Position numbers and translations under genes: made by a program. The notes below the pieces were generated by a model, which worked only from the letters and a program-made list of their open reading frames with translations, was not told where the DNA came from and did no database searches. DNA of 64,000 bases from Pelagerythrobacter marensis (lineage in GTDB: Bacteria; Pseudomonadota; Alphaproteobacteria; Sphingomonadales; Sphingomonadaceae), in assembly GCF_036700095.1 (NCBI RefSeq), contig NZ_CP144918.1, forward strand, positions 373,001-437,000, read 5' to 3'. Shown piece after piece: positions 19,738 through 28,062 of this stretch (its first letter is position 1; each line of letters begins with the position of its first letter).

Positions 19738-20646
19738 TCAGGCGCGTCGCCGCTGGCCGGGCGGCGTGTCGCCACACGCGATCCGGCCGCGCCCGCGGGC
19801 ACGCGCATGGACGAGGGCCAGCTCGGCGCGGCGCAAGGTCTCGTCCGCATCCCCGCAGATGGCCGAGATTCCGACGCTGGCCCGCAAGTCGATCGGCTCG
19901 GGGGCGCCGTTGTCCGTCGCCCGCGCCAGTTCGGCCAGCGCCGATGCGGCCACGGCCTCCGCAGCCGGGGGCGCGTCGTCCGGCATCAGCACTCCGAAGC
20001 GCTCGTCGCCGATCCGGGCGAGGATGTGATTTCGATGGAGCAGCTGGCGCAACAGGCCGGCAAAGGTGGAGACGATGCGGTCGCCCGCGCTGGCACCGTG
20101 GCGCAGCCAGAGCGGATGGAGGTGGCCGATATCGAACAAGGCCAGCGAACCGCCCGGGCGGTGACGCGCCAGATGGCGCAACATCGTGCGAAAGGCGCGC
20201 CGGTTGGCAAGCCCGGTCAGCGGATCGGTCAGCGTGGCGGCGAACAGCCGTTCTTCCAGCGCGCGCCGTTCCTCGATCGATCGCATGATCCCGATCGCGC
20301 CATAGGCCGTCCCGTCGCCGTCGAGCAGCGGCCGGAGCTGCAGCGTGAACCAATCGGTTCCGCCATCGGCTCTTCGCGCCGCGAATTCGAACCACCCCGA
20401 CGCGCTTCCGCCGCGCATGACCACGCCGAGGAAAGCGCGCAAGGTATCGGCCTGATCGGGCTCGGCCAAATCGGCGAGATGAGGGTTTATCAGCATGTCG
20501 GGAATGGTGATCCCGAGCCGTTCGATCCCCGACGACGCGTGCACGACGAAGCCCTCGCGATCGATCTTGAGCACGACGTCGCGCGCCTCCTCAGCCAGCA
20601 AGCCGTAGAGTGCCACCCCCTCGTGGAGGGTAAAATCCTGAATCAT
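19738..20646 (-). CDS. PAS and degenerate-GGDEF protein
   Basis: The product is about 302 residues: a PAS sensor region (about 15-125), then a diguanylate-cyclase-like domain starting DPLTGLANRRAF (about 141-152). The signature that should read GGDEF reads GDERF (residues 213-217), and the metal-binding DxD and FK/ND residues are replaced (LFDIGHLHPLWL). It is therefore probably not an active cyclase; it may bind a nucleotide or act through protein contacts. The ATG at 20646 is taken because the PAS region begins there; an ATG at 20694 is also open. The 224 bases upstream are unusually A+T-rich. Confidence 0.8.
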   Translation of the reverse strand: MIQDFTLHEGVALYGLLAEEARDVVLKIDREGFVVHASSGIERLGITIPDMLINPHLADLAEPDQADTLRAFLGVVMRGGSASGWFEFAARRADGGTDWFTLQLRPLLDGDGTAYGAIGIMRSIEERRALEERLFAATLTDPLTGLANRRAFRTMLRHLARHRPGGSLALFDIGHLHPLWLRHGASAGDRIVSTFAGLLRQLLHRNHILARIGDERFGVLMPDDAPPAAEAVAASALAELARATDNGAPEPIDLRASVGISAICGDADETLRRAELALVHARARGRGRIACGDTPPGQRRRA

Positions 20647-20870
20647 TCTGTGCGTCCCGACCCTGTTATTCGCAATTTCCCGGCAAGCGCCCATTCTAAC
20701 AAGAACAAACGCAAGACCATTACTGCAAGACGACCAGAAAGATAATTAGGTTAGTTTTGTTAAATTGGATCACCTAACTAGCGAATCGCCTTGATTACAT
20801 ATTAACCAAGACGCGCACTTTGTGGAGTCATTCGTGAACCCCGATATCGGCTTATCGCAGATCTGCGACG

Positions 20871-21536
20871 CTACAGTTCGATCATTATGCGGATCTTGCC
20901 CGGATCGATACCATAGGCACGGGCGATGGAATTGCGGCTGCGTGCGAGGGCCTCGCGTAACCCGGCGCTTCCTTCCGCCTCGTCCAGGGCTTCGCGCGAG
21001 ACGCCCAGAACATCGGCAATCGCGCCGATGCGGCTGTCGAGTGGGCGTGCCTTGCCTTTTTCCCACGCCCACACCGTGGGCTTGCTAACACCCAGGCGAT
21101 CGCCGAGCTGCGCCAGAGTCAGCCCGCGCTCCTTGCGCAGGCGCTGGAGCCTGCCGCCGAACGATTCGCCCAGCCCCTGGGGCGGCCGGCCGCTCTCGCC
21201 GAGATCGAGGCCGCTTTCGCTCTTCAATTCGGCCGCGGAAAGGGCCGCAGCCGACAGCGGCTCGTCGAAGCGGCAGCCGTAGAGCGTGCCGCTCGTCCAG
21301 ACGACGCGCGCCGAGACCATGCCGGCTTCCGGGAAATCGATATCGATCGGATCGTCGACGGCAAGTTCGACCGGGCTTTCGAGCAGGAGGCCGGTTGTCG
21401 ACGCGTTGTGGATCCGCACCGGGTGCCCGCCCCCCGACGGGCCGCTCCCGATCGTTTCGAGGCGCAACGCCCTGCGCGGGGCGCGTCGCTTGTCGCCCGA
21501 CGGGCGCTTCTCCTCGAGATGTGCCGCAATCGCCAT
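20871..21536 (-). CDS. PilZ domain-XRE helix-turn-helix fusion protein
   Basis: The product is 221 residues. The N-terminal PilZ domain carries both c-di-GMP contact motifs: RxxxR (around Arg17-Arg22) and N44-A-S-T-T-G49. The C-terminal part (about 130-184) is an XRE/Cro-type helix-turn-helix, LRKERGLTLAQLGDRLGVSK followed by WAWEKGKARP, with a short tail ending MIEL. This looks like a DNA-binding regulator whose activity could respond to c-di-GMP; that is inference. The ATG at 21536 follows AGGAAGGG and is preferred over one at 21569. A degenerate GGDEF gene lies next door on the same strand. Confidence 0.82.
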   Translation of the reverse strand: MAIAAHLEEKRPSGDKRRAPRRALRLETIGSGPSGGGHPVRIHNASTTGLLLESPVELAVDDPIDIDFPEAGMVSARVVWTSGTLYGCRFDEPLSAAALSAAELKSESGLDLGESGRPPQGLGESFGGRLQRLRKERGLTLAQLGDRLGVSKPTVWAWEKGKARPLDSRIGAIADVLGVSREALDEAEGSAGLREALARSRNSIARAYGIDPGKIRIMIEL

Positions 21537-21584
21537 TCGCCCTTCCTTTCGGCGGAGAGGCTCCGACATGCGAGTTAAGGAAAG

Positions 21585-21614
21585 GTTAGCCGGGCCGGCG
21601 GAAGGCCGGCTAAC
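21585..21614 (-). terminator. lysC terminator hairpin
   Basis: Nine-base arms GTTAGCCGG and CCGGCTAAC close a loop with further G-C pairing. Read on the minus strand the stem is followed by CTTTCCTT. It lies six bases after the lysC stop and before the PilZ-XRE gene on the same strand, so it separates the two transcripts. Confidence 0.5.
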
Positions 21615-21620
21615 GGCGCG

Positions 21621-22901
21621 CTATGCCGCCTCGTCGTCCACGTCGAGGCCGTAGGCGGTGTGGAGGACGCGCACGGCAAGCTCGGTTTCGTCCTCGTCGA
21701 TCATCACCGAAACCTTGATCTCGCTGGTGGAAATCGCCTGGATATTGATCCCGCGATCGGAAAGCGCGCGGAACATCGTCGCGGCGACGCCGGCATGGCT
21801 CTTCATCCCGACCCCAACGACCGAAATCTTCGCGATCTTCGAATCGGTGATGATCCGGTTGAACCCGATATCGCCGCGCCGGTCCTCCAGCAGGGCCTGC
21901 GCGCGCGCGAGGTCGGCCTGCGGGACGGTAAAGGTCACGTCCGTCTCGCCCTTGTCGCGGCCGACGTTCTGGATAATCATGTCGACGTTGATCGAGGCCT
22001 GGGCGAGCGGTTCGAAAATATAGGCGACCGCGCCCGGCTTGTCGGGCACGCGGGTGAGGATGACCTTGGCCTCGTTCTTGTCGTGCGCAATGCCGGTGAC
22101 GAGCTGGCGTTCCATGTCGCCCTTCTCCACTAGTTGATTCATCTCTTCTTCGGATACGATCATCGTGCCGGGAAGATCGTCCGCCGCCACCGCGTCGTCG
22201 CCGATAAAGCTCGACAGCACCTGGATACGGACGTCTTCCTTCATCGCCAACCCGACCGACCGGGTCTGCAACACTTTCGCACCGACCGAGGCGAGTTCGA
22301 GCATTTCCTCGTACGTCACCGCCTTCAGCTTGCGCGCCTTGGCCACGATCCGCGGATCGGTGGTATAGACCCCGTCGACGTCGGTATAGATGTCGCACCT
22401 GTCGGCGCCGACCGCCGCCGCGACGGCCACGGCCGAGGTATCCGAACCGCCACGCCCCAGCGTGGTCAGCCGCCCGTCGCCGCCGATGCCCTGAAAGCCG
22501 GGGATGACCGCGATCTCCCCCGCCGCCATCGAGGCGACGAGGGCATCGGAATCGATCGCGTCGATCCGTGCCTTGGCGTGGGCTTCCACCGTGCGCACCG
22601 GCAATTGCCAGCCCAGCCACGACCGCGCCTTGCAGCCAAGCGATTGCAGCGTGAGCGCCAGCAGGCCGCTGGTGACCTGCTCGCCGCTGGCCACCACCAC
22701 GTCGTATTCGGCCGGGTCGTAAAGCGCATTGGCCTCGCGGCAGAAATTGACCAGCCGGTCGGTCTCGCCCGCCATGGCCGAGACGACCACCGCCACCTCA
22801 TGCCCGGCGGCCTGCTGCTTGCGGACGATATTGGCGACGCGGCGGATGCGCTCGGTCCCGGCCATCGAGGTGCCGCCGAATTTCATCACTATGCGCGCCA
22901 C
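21621..22901 (-). CDS. lysC: aspartate kinase
   Basis: The product is 426 residues, with the kinase signature MKFGGTSMAGTERIRR at the start, VSAMAGETDRLV, and two C-terminal ACT domains (about 265-420) that would bind the feedback inhibitor. It phosphorylates aspartate in the first step to lysine, threonine and methionine. The GTG at 22901 (VARIVMKFGG) is taken as the start because GGGGAG lies upstream and the family begins here. It is divergent from ubiG across 80 bases. Confidence 0.95.
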   Translation of the reverse strand: MARIVMKFGGTSMAGTERIRRVANIVRKQQAAGHEVAVVVSAMAGETDRLVNFCREANALYDPAEYDVVVASGEQVTSGLLALTLQSLGCKARSWLGWQLPVRTVEAHAKARIDAIDSDALVASMAAGEIAVIPGFQGIGGDGRLTTLGRGGSDTSAVAVAAAVGADRCDIYTDVDGVYTTDPRIVAKARKLKAVTYEEMLELASVGAKVLQTRSVGLAMKEDVRIQVLSSFIGDDAVAADDLPGTMIVSEEEMNQLVEKGDMERQLVTGIAHDKNEAKVILTRVPDKPGAVAYIFEPLAQASINVDMIIQNVGRDKGETDVTFTVPQADLARAQALLEDRRGDIGFNRIITDSKIAKISVVGVGMKSHAGVAATMFRALSDRGINIQAISTSEIKVSVMIDEDETELAVRVLHTAYGLDVDDEAA

Positions 22902-22981
22902 GTCTCGTCGCTCCCCTGCCTTGGAGCCCGCCTCGAATGCGGGCGCTGGTGCCGGTCCCTGCGCGCTGTTAGGGGTGGCGC

Positions 22982-23740
22982 ATGGGCGATGCAACAATCT
23001 CGGGTGAAACCAATTCTAGGGGCGGCCAAACCATCCGCCCGCGCGAGGCCGAACACTTCGGCGCCCTGGCGCGCGACTGGTGGGACCCGAAAGGCGCCTC
23101 GGCCATGCTGCACCGGCTCAACCCCGTGCGGCTCGCCTTCCTGCGCGAGGCGATCGATGCGCACTGGGGCGGCGACCGACGCGCGCCGAAGCCGCTCGCC
23201 GGGTTGAGCGCGCTCGATATCGGCTGCGGCGCCGGCCTGCTGTGCGAACCGCTGGCGCGCCTCGGCGCCGAGGTGACGGGCGTGGACGCCGCGCCGGAGA
23301 ACATCGCCGCCGCCGCGCATCATGCGCAAGGGAGCCGGCTCGACATCCGCTATATCGCCGGTGATGTCGCCACGCTCGATCTCGGTACCTTCGACCTGGT
23401 GACATCGATGGAAGTGATCGAGCATGTCGCGGACAAGCCCGCGTTCCTCGCCGCGCTGGCGAACCGTCTGGCGCCGGGCGGACTGATGATCCTCTCCACT
23501 CCCAACCGCACTCTCCGTTCGCGCCTGCTGCTGGTCGGCGCGGCCGAGGCGGTCGGCGCGATTCCGCGCGGCACGCACGACTGGGATGACTTCGTAACGC
23601 CCGAGGATCTGCGCGGCCTGCTGGCCGATGCCGGGCTGACGATGGGCGAACCGCGCGGCATTGCCTTCTCCCCCGCGAAAGGCCTGCACCTGTCGGACGA
23701 CCTGGCGCTGAACTATATCGTCACCGCGCGGCGCGCCTAG
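22982..23740 (+). CDS. ubiG: ubiquinone biosynthesis O-methyltransferase
   Basis: The product is 252 residues. The SAM-binding motif LDIGCGAGLLCEPLARLGA and the UbiG-specific N-terminal HFGALARDWWDPKG plus MLHRLNPVRLAF are clear. UbiG methylates two hydroxyl groups during ubiquinone synthesis, at the membrane face. Its last codons overlap the stop of the convergent phosphodiesterase gene by four bases. Confidence 0.95.
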   Translation: MGDATISGETNSRGGQTIRPREAEHFGALARDWWDPKGASAMLHRLNPVRLAFLREAIDAHWGGDRRAPKPLAGLSALDIGCGAGLLCEPLARLGAEVTGVDAAPENIAAAAHHAQGSRLDIRYIAGDVATLDLGTFDLVTSMEVIEHVADKPAFLAALANRLAPGGLMILSTPNRTLRSRLLLVGAAEAVGAIPRGTHDWDDFVTPEDLRGLLADAGLTMGEPRGIAFSPAKGLHLSDDLALNYIVTARRA

Positions 23741-24795
23741 CCCGGGCAGCTTGCGCCGTCGCGCGCCGCAACCGCGATGGCCGGATCGTCGGTGAAGATG
23801 CCATCCACTCCGGTTCGCGCGAGGATCGTCCAGAGCTTCTCCGGGCAGCCGCGGGCTGCGTCGTCTTCCCCGCGGCGCAGCGATGGCGGGAGGAAGGCGT
23901 TTTCCTTGCGCAAGGTCCAGGCGTGGACCTGCAGCCCGGCGGCGTGGGCCGCGCTCACCAGCCCGCTCGGCGTGCCGTCGATCTCGATCGCCAGCAGGAT
24001 ATCCGCGCCGACCGCATCGGCATATTCGGCGATCCGTTCCATGCCCGCCATCGTGACCATATCGGCATAGCGCAGCGCCGGCGCGTCCGCCGGACCGCCC
24101 TCGGCCGCGACGAGCTGCACCAGGCGGTAATCGCTGAGGGCATCGAGCCGGCGCAGGGGCGCAATCTCGAAGCTCTGGATGAAGACCGGATCCTCCGCCC
24201 CGATTCCCGCCTCCGCCAGCTCGCGCAGCAGCAACGCCACCGTGTCGATCCCGGCCTGTTCGCGCAGATGCCCCGGGTGCTTGAGTTCGGGATAGATGCC
24301 GATCCGGCGCCCCGTTTCCGCCTCCTTGGCGCGGACGAGGGCGATCACTTCCGCCAGCGTCGGCACCTGATAGAGCCCGTCGTATCGCGCATTGGCCGGA
24401 CGCAGCGCAGGCAGGCGCTCCTTCGCCCGCAGCCGCCGCAGTTCGGCAAGCGTGAAGTCCTCCGCGAACCAGCCGGTCACGGTATGGCCGTCGATCGTGC
24501 GCGTGCGGCGCCGGTCGGCGAACTCGGGCCGTTTGGCCACATCGGTCGTGCCCGAAATCTCGGTTTCGTGGCGCGCCACGAGCACACCGTCGCGCGTGAC
24601 GACGAGATCGGGCTCGATATAGTCGGCGCCCTGATCGATCGCCCGTTCGTAAGCCGCCAGCGTATGCTCGGGCCGCTCGCCACTGGCGCCGCGATGGGCG
24701 ATGACCAGCGGCTCGCCGAAATCCTGCGCCCCGCCAGGCACGGCAATGCCGGCGCCCAGCAGCGCCAGCACGCTCAGGAAAAGGCCGCGTCCCAT
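23737..24795 (-). CDS. glycerophosphodiester phosphodiesterase, periplasmic
   Basis: The product is 352 residues with a Sec signal peptide (about 1-23). The GDPD core is intact: IAHRGASGERPEHTLAAYER, then ADYIEPDLVVTRDG with the metal-binding Glu and Asp, the catalytic His in VARHE, and YPELKHPG. It resembles E. coli GlpQ and splits glycerophosphodiesters into glycerol 3-phosphate and an alcohol. GGAGG lies four bases before the ATG at 24795. The start lies inside the upstream ArsC-like gene (22 bases shared), implying translational coupling. Confidence 0.9.
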   Translation of the reverse strand: MGRGLFLSVLALLGAGIAVPGGAQDFGEPLVIAHRGASGERPEHTLAAYERAIDQGADYIEPDLVVTRDGVLVARHETEISGTTDVAKRPEFADRRRTRTIDGHTVTGWFAEDFTLAELRRLRAKERLPALRPANARYDGLYQVPTLAEVIALVRAKEAETGRRIGIYPELKHPGHLREQAGIDTVALLLRELAEAGIGAEDPVFIQSFEIAPLRRLDALSDYRLVQLVAAEGGPADAPALRYADMVTMAGMERIAEYADAVGADILLAIEIDGTPSGLVSAAHAAGLQVHAWTLRKENAFLPPSLRRGEDDAARGCPEKLWTILARTGVDGIFTDDPAIAVAARDGASCPG

Positions 24796-25124
24796 TCGTC
24801 CTCCGCAAAACCGATCAGCAAGCCGCCCGGATGTTCGACCACCGGACGCTTGATCATGCTCGGGTGTTCTTGCAGCAGCGTTACGGCCTTGTCCGCGTCG
24901 ATATCGGCCTTCTGCGCATCGGACAGCTTGCGATAGGTCGTGCCCCGCCGGTTGAGCACCCTGTCCACCCCCGCTGCCGCGATCCATTCGCGCAGCCGCG
25001 CCGGATCGGCGCCTTCCTTCTTGTAGTCGTGAAACACGTAGTCCGCTCCGCGCGCATCGAGCCACTTGCGCGCCTTCTTGACCGTGTCGCAGTTGGGAAT
25101 GCCGTAAACGTGAATGTCAGTCAT
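24774..25124 (-). CDS. ArsC/Spx-family reductase-like protein (YffB type)
   Basis: The product is 116 residues with a thioredoxin-like fold: IHVYGIPNCDTVKKARKWLD carries the single active Cys, and RPVVEHPGGLLIGF is the C-terminal family segment. Short proteins of this kind are often labelled arsenate reductase but the YffB branch has no proven arsenate activity and may act with glutathione. The ATG at 25124 is preceded by GAGG. No other arsenic gene is nearby, so a resistance role is doubtful. Confidence 0.82.
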   Translation of the reverse strand: MTDIHVYGIPNCDTVKKARKWLDARGADYVFHDYKKEGADPARLREWIAAAGVDRVLNRRGTTYRKLSDAQKADIDADKAVTLLQEHPSMIKRPVVEHPGGLLIGFAEDEWDAAFS

Positions 25125-25209
25125 AACCTCGATACCTTGTAATGTCGGCAGTCTTCGCAAGGGTCCTTGTTCCCGGGCCGGGGCGAACGCCGATATGGCG
25201 AATTGCCGG

Positions 25210-26181
25210 TCAGTCTTCCAGCCAGTGCCGCGCGGCGAACCACCCGAGCACGATGGCCGCGATCAGCAGGCAGAAGCCGAGCACGCCCCAGAAGGCCCAC
25301 TCTTCCCGGGCAAAGGGTATGCCCTCGACGTTCATCCCCAGCAGCCCGGTGACGAAAGTCAGCGGCAGGAAGATGAAGGCGACGACGGCAATGGCCAGTG
25401 ACCGCCGATCGACGATCTCCGCCCGAAGGTCGGTCAATTGCTCGTGCAGCAGCGCTGCGCGCTCGCGGACCGCCTCCAGCTCCTCGGCCATGCGGGCGAA
25501 GCGATCCGCCGCCTCGCGCAGATGCATCCGGTCTTCCTTGCTGATCCATTCGAATTCGAGCTGCGCCATGGTGGAAAGCGCATCCCGGTCGGGCGCCACG
25601 AAGCGCCGCAGCGCGATGGCTTGCGAACGCAAGGCGGCGATACGGCGCCGCAGCGCGTAGATGTCGGCCTCCTCTATCTCGCCTTCGCATTCGTCCAGCC
25701 GGTCGCCCAGGGCGGCGACCTCGGGATCGAGTTCGGTGCTGATCGCCTGGGCCAGCGCGGCGACGAAATCGCCGCCGTCGCGCAATCGGCCTGCGCGCAT
25801 CGCAGCCTCCACCTTGCCGAGCGCGGCAAGCGGGTTGCGCGTAACAGAGGTTGCACGCCGGCCTTCCACCCAGACGCGGATCGAGACCAGCCGGTCGCTG
25901 TCGGGCTTCGCCTCCAGCCCGGTGCCGCGCAAGTTGATGAGCACGGCCTCGTCGACCTCGTCGCAGCGCGGACGGGTCTCGCCGGCGAGCAGGGCATTGG
26001 CGGCATGGTCGGGGACATAGGCGGGAAGATCGGGGCGGCCGTTCTTCCCTGCCCCTTCGACATGGAGCCAGACGAAGCCGTCGCCCCGGTAGGCCGCGAC
26101 CTCGCCGGGCGGGAGTTCGGCGACCGTGCCGTTCTCCGACACCAGCGCTCGCAGAACAACGGGGCTTGCACTTTCGGTCAT
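25210..26181 (-). CDS. CorA/ZntB-family metal ion transporter
   Basis: The product is 323 residues: a large cytoplasmic N-terminal part with long helices (about 130-255), then two C-terminal membrane segments. Between them is the selectivity motif GMN (LLGMNVEGIPFA). WLHVEGAG near the start resembles the ZntB branch, which moves zinc, rather than classic magnesium CorA. The ATG at 26181 (MTESASPVV) is taken; a longer frame adds Cys/Pro-rich codons without support. Confidence 0.85.
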   Translation of the reverse strand: MTESASPVVLRALVSENGTVAELPPGEVAAYRGDGFVWLHVEGAGKNGRPDLPAYVPDHAANALLAGETRPRCDEVDEAVLINLRGTGLEAKPDSDRLVSIRVWVEGRRATSVTRNPLAALGKVEAAMRAGRLRDGGDFVAALAQAISTELDPEVAALGDRLDECEGEIEEADIYALRRRIAALRSQAIALRRFVAPDRDALSTMAQLEFEWISKEDRMHLREAADRFARMAEELEAVRERAALLHEQLTDLRAEIVDRRSLAIAVVAFIFLPLTFVTGLLGMNVEGIPFAREEWAFWGVLGFCLLIAAIVLGWFAARHWLED

Positions 26182-26299
26182 GCCGACCGGCTGGGGCAAG
26201 CAGGCGGGCAGGCAAGACCGGCGAGCCGGGGTTTCGGCGGCTTCGCGCACGATCGACCGGCCTGCGGACCGCGCTGCGTTTCGTTCCCGATCGCCGCCC

Positions 26300-26614
26300 T
26301 CATGACCTGTCCCCGTTTTCGAATCGGTGGATGCGGGGGTCGAGGCAGGCGAACAGGGTATAGCTTTCGTAATACGTCTCGCGCCCGCGGGTCTGGACGA
26401 TCCGGTGTTCGGCGACCCGCCCCCAGCCGCGCGCGGCGGCCTCGTCTTCCCATTCGGACAGCGCGATCACTTCGCCATCCTCGCTGGTGTAGCTTTTGAA
26501 CGAGACGAAGCCCGGCTGCGCCTGCGCGAGTTCGAGCATGCGCTGCGCATCGGCTTCGTATGCGGCGTAGTCGATATCGGCGCGCTTGCGGTTGCGGAAA
26601 ACGACAAGGAACAT
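26300..26614 (-). CDS. antibiotic biosynthesis monooxygenase (ABM) family protein
   Basis: The product is 104 residues with the dimeric ferredoxin-like ABM fold: MFLVVFRNRKR, MLELAQAQPGFVSFKSY, EVIALSEWEDEAAARGW. Such small proteins include heme-degrading and quinone-forming monooxygenases, but many have no known role. No heme-coordinating residue can be assigned by eye. GGGAGG lies upstream of the ATG at 26614. It follows ruvC by only eight bases on the same strand. Confidence 0.75.
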   Translation of the reverse strand: MFLVVFRNRKRADIDYAAYEADAQRMLELAQAQPGFVSFKSYTSEDGEVIALSEWEDEAAARGWGRVAEHRIVQTRGRETYYESYTLFACLDPRIHRFENGDRS

Positions 26615-26621
26615 CGGCCTG

Positions 26622-27101
26622 CTACCTCCCTCCCAGATGCGCGTCGGCGATCGCCGCCGCCAGCGCGTCGGCCGCGTCGGGCCCGGCAATGGCGGCACCG
26701 GGAAGCAGGACCTTGAGCATGGCCTGAACCTGCCGCTTGTCCGCCCCGCCGGTGCCCACGACGGCCTTCTTCACCAGCCGGGCGGCATGTTCGCGCACTT
26801 CGAGTCCAGCGGCGCCGCAGGCGGCGAGCACGGCGCCGCGGGCCTGTGCCAACTTGAGCGTCGACTGCGGATTCTTGTTGGCAAAGACTTCCTCTGCCGC
26901 AGCGCGGTCGGGACGATGGTGCGCGACGATTTCGGCAATCGCGCGATGAAGCGCGGCAAGCCGCTGCGCCATCGGCGCCCCCGAATCGGTCGGAACCTGT
27001 CCGTTGGCGACATGCGACAGCCGCGCGCCCTCCGCCCGCACCAGGCCCCAGCCGGTGCAACTGAGCGATGGGTCGAGGCCGAGGATCAGCACGACAAGCA
27101 C
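26622..27101 (-). CDS. ruvC: Holliday junction resolvase RuvC
   Basis: The product is about 159 residues. The catalytic acids are visible: the first Asp in LILGLDPSLSCTGWG, the Glu pair in AAAEEVFANKNPQ, and two Asp in AGPDAADALAAAI. RuvC cuts Holliday junctions with RuvAB; those genes are not here. Several GTG codons (27104, 27101, 27092) could start it; 27101 has GGAGG five bases upstream. The start and its ribosome site lie at the edge of a REP-like element. Confidence 0.92.
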   Translation of the reverse strand: MLVVLILGLDPSLSCTGWGLVRAEGARLSHVANGQVPTDSGAPMAQRLAALHRAIAEIVAHHRPDRAAAEEVFANKNPQSTLKLAQARGAVLAACGAAGLEVREHAARLVKKAVVGTGGADKRQVQAMLKVLLPGAAIAGPDAADALAAAIADAHLGGR

Positions 27102-27230
27102 CACCCCCTCCGGGGGAAGGGGATCGCCCGGCGCAGCCGGGTGGTGGAGGGGGCCGGTGGCTGACGCCAGGCCCCCTCCGTCGACCCTTCGGGTCGCCAC
27201 CTCCCCCCAAGGGGGAGGAGCTTCTTCAAC
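27102..27230. repeat. REP-like element between yebC and ruvC
   Basis: This G+C-rich stretch holds several inverted repeats: CCCCTCC/GGGG near 27104-27120, GCCCGGC/GCCGGG, GGAGGGGGCC pairing with GGCCCCCTCC, and GGTGGC-like arms, ending in CCCCCC/GGGGGAGG. The type of sequence recurs in the rpoB-rpoC gap. It reaches the start region of ruvC and the stop of yebC. Confidence 0.6.
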
Positions 27231-27969
27231 CCAGCTTCTCCATCACCGCGTCGGGAATCTCGTAATTGCCCCACACGGTCTGGACGTCGTCGTCGTCGTC
27301 GAGCGCGTCGACGAGCTTGAGCAGGGTGCCGGCGGAGCTTTCGTCCATCTCCACGGTGATGTTCGGCTTCCACGCGAGCTTGACGTTCTCCGCCTCCCCC
27401 AGCGTCTTTTCCAGCGCGCCCGCGACTTCGTGCAGCGCCTCCATCTCGGTCCAGATCGTGTGGCCGTTCTCGTCGCTTTCGACGTCGTCGGCACCCGCCT
27501 CGATCGCGGCTTCGAGAACCTTTTCCTCGTCGCCCACGCTCGCCGGGTATTCGATCAGGCCCTTGCGCTCGAACCCGTGCGCGACCGAGCCTTCGGTGCC
27601 GAGATTGCCACCGTTCTTGGAAAAGGCGGTGCGCACGGCGGTGGCGGTGCGGTTGCGGTTGTCGGTCAGCGCCTCGACGATCAGCGCCACCCCGCCCGGG
27701 CCATAGCCTTCGTAGCGGACTTCCTCGTAATTCTCGTCGTCGCCGCCGCTCGCCTTGTCGATCGCGCGCTGGATATTGTCCTTGGGCATCGACTGCGCCT
27801 TGGCGTTGTTGACCGCCAGCCGCAGGCGCGGGTTCATGTCGGGATCGGGGGCGCCCATCCTGGCCGCGACGGTGATCTCGCGGCTGAGCTTGGAGAACAG
27901 GTTGGAGCGCTTCTTGTCCTGCGCACCCTTGCGGTGCATGATGTTCTTGAACTTGGAATGGCCTGCCAT
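27226..27969 (-). CDS. yebC: YebC/PmpR family protein
   Basis: The product is 247 residues. The N-terminus [20 protein letters not shown] and the segment [19 protein letters not shown] identify YebC. The family was long called a transcriptional regulator (PmpR in Pseudomonas); recent work also links it to easing ribosome stalling at proline runs. The acidic C-terminal stretch [15 protein letters not shown] is normal. The ATG at 27969 fits the family start. Confidence 0.95.
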   Translation of the reverse strand: MAGHSKFKNIMHRKGAQDKKRSNLFSKLSREITVAARMGAPDPDMNPRLRLAVNNAKAQSMPKDNIQRAIDKASGGDDENYEEVRYEGYGPGGVALIVEALTDNRNRTATAVRTAFSKNGGNLGTEGSVAHGFERKGLIEYPASVGDEEKVLEAAIEAGADDVESDENGHTIWTEMEALHEVAGALEKTLGEAENVKLAWKPNITVEMDESSAGTLLKLVDALDDDDDVQTVWGNYEIPDAVMEKLG

Positions 27970-28062
27970 GGTCACCTACGATCTGTGTGGATCATGCGGG
28001 CACCACGTTCGGCGCGGGCCGCATCGTCAGCCGCTCCTAGCGAAGCATGAAGGGCCGGGCAA

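Noticed and set aside
24774-25124. Arsenic resistance locus
   Set aside because: Only an ArsC/YffB-like protein is present, with no arsR, arsB or acr3 nearby.
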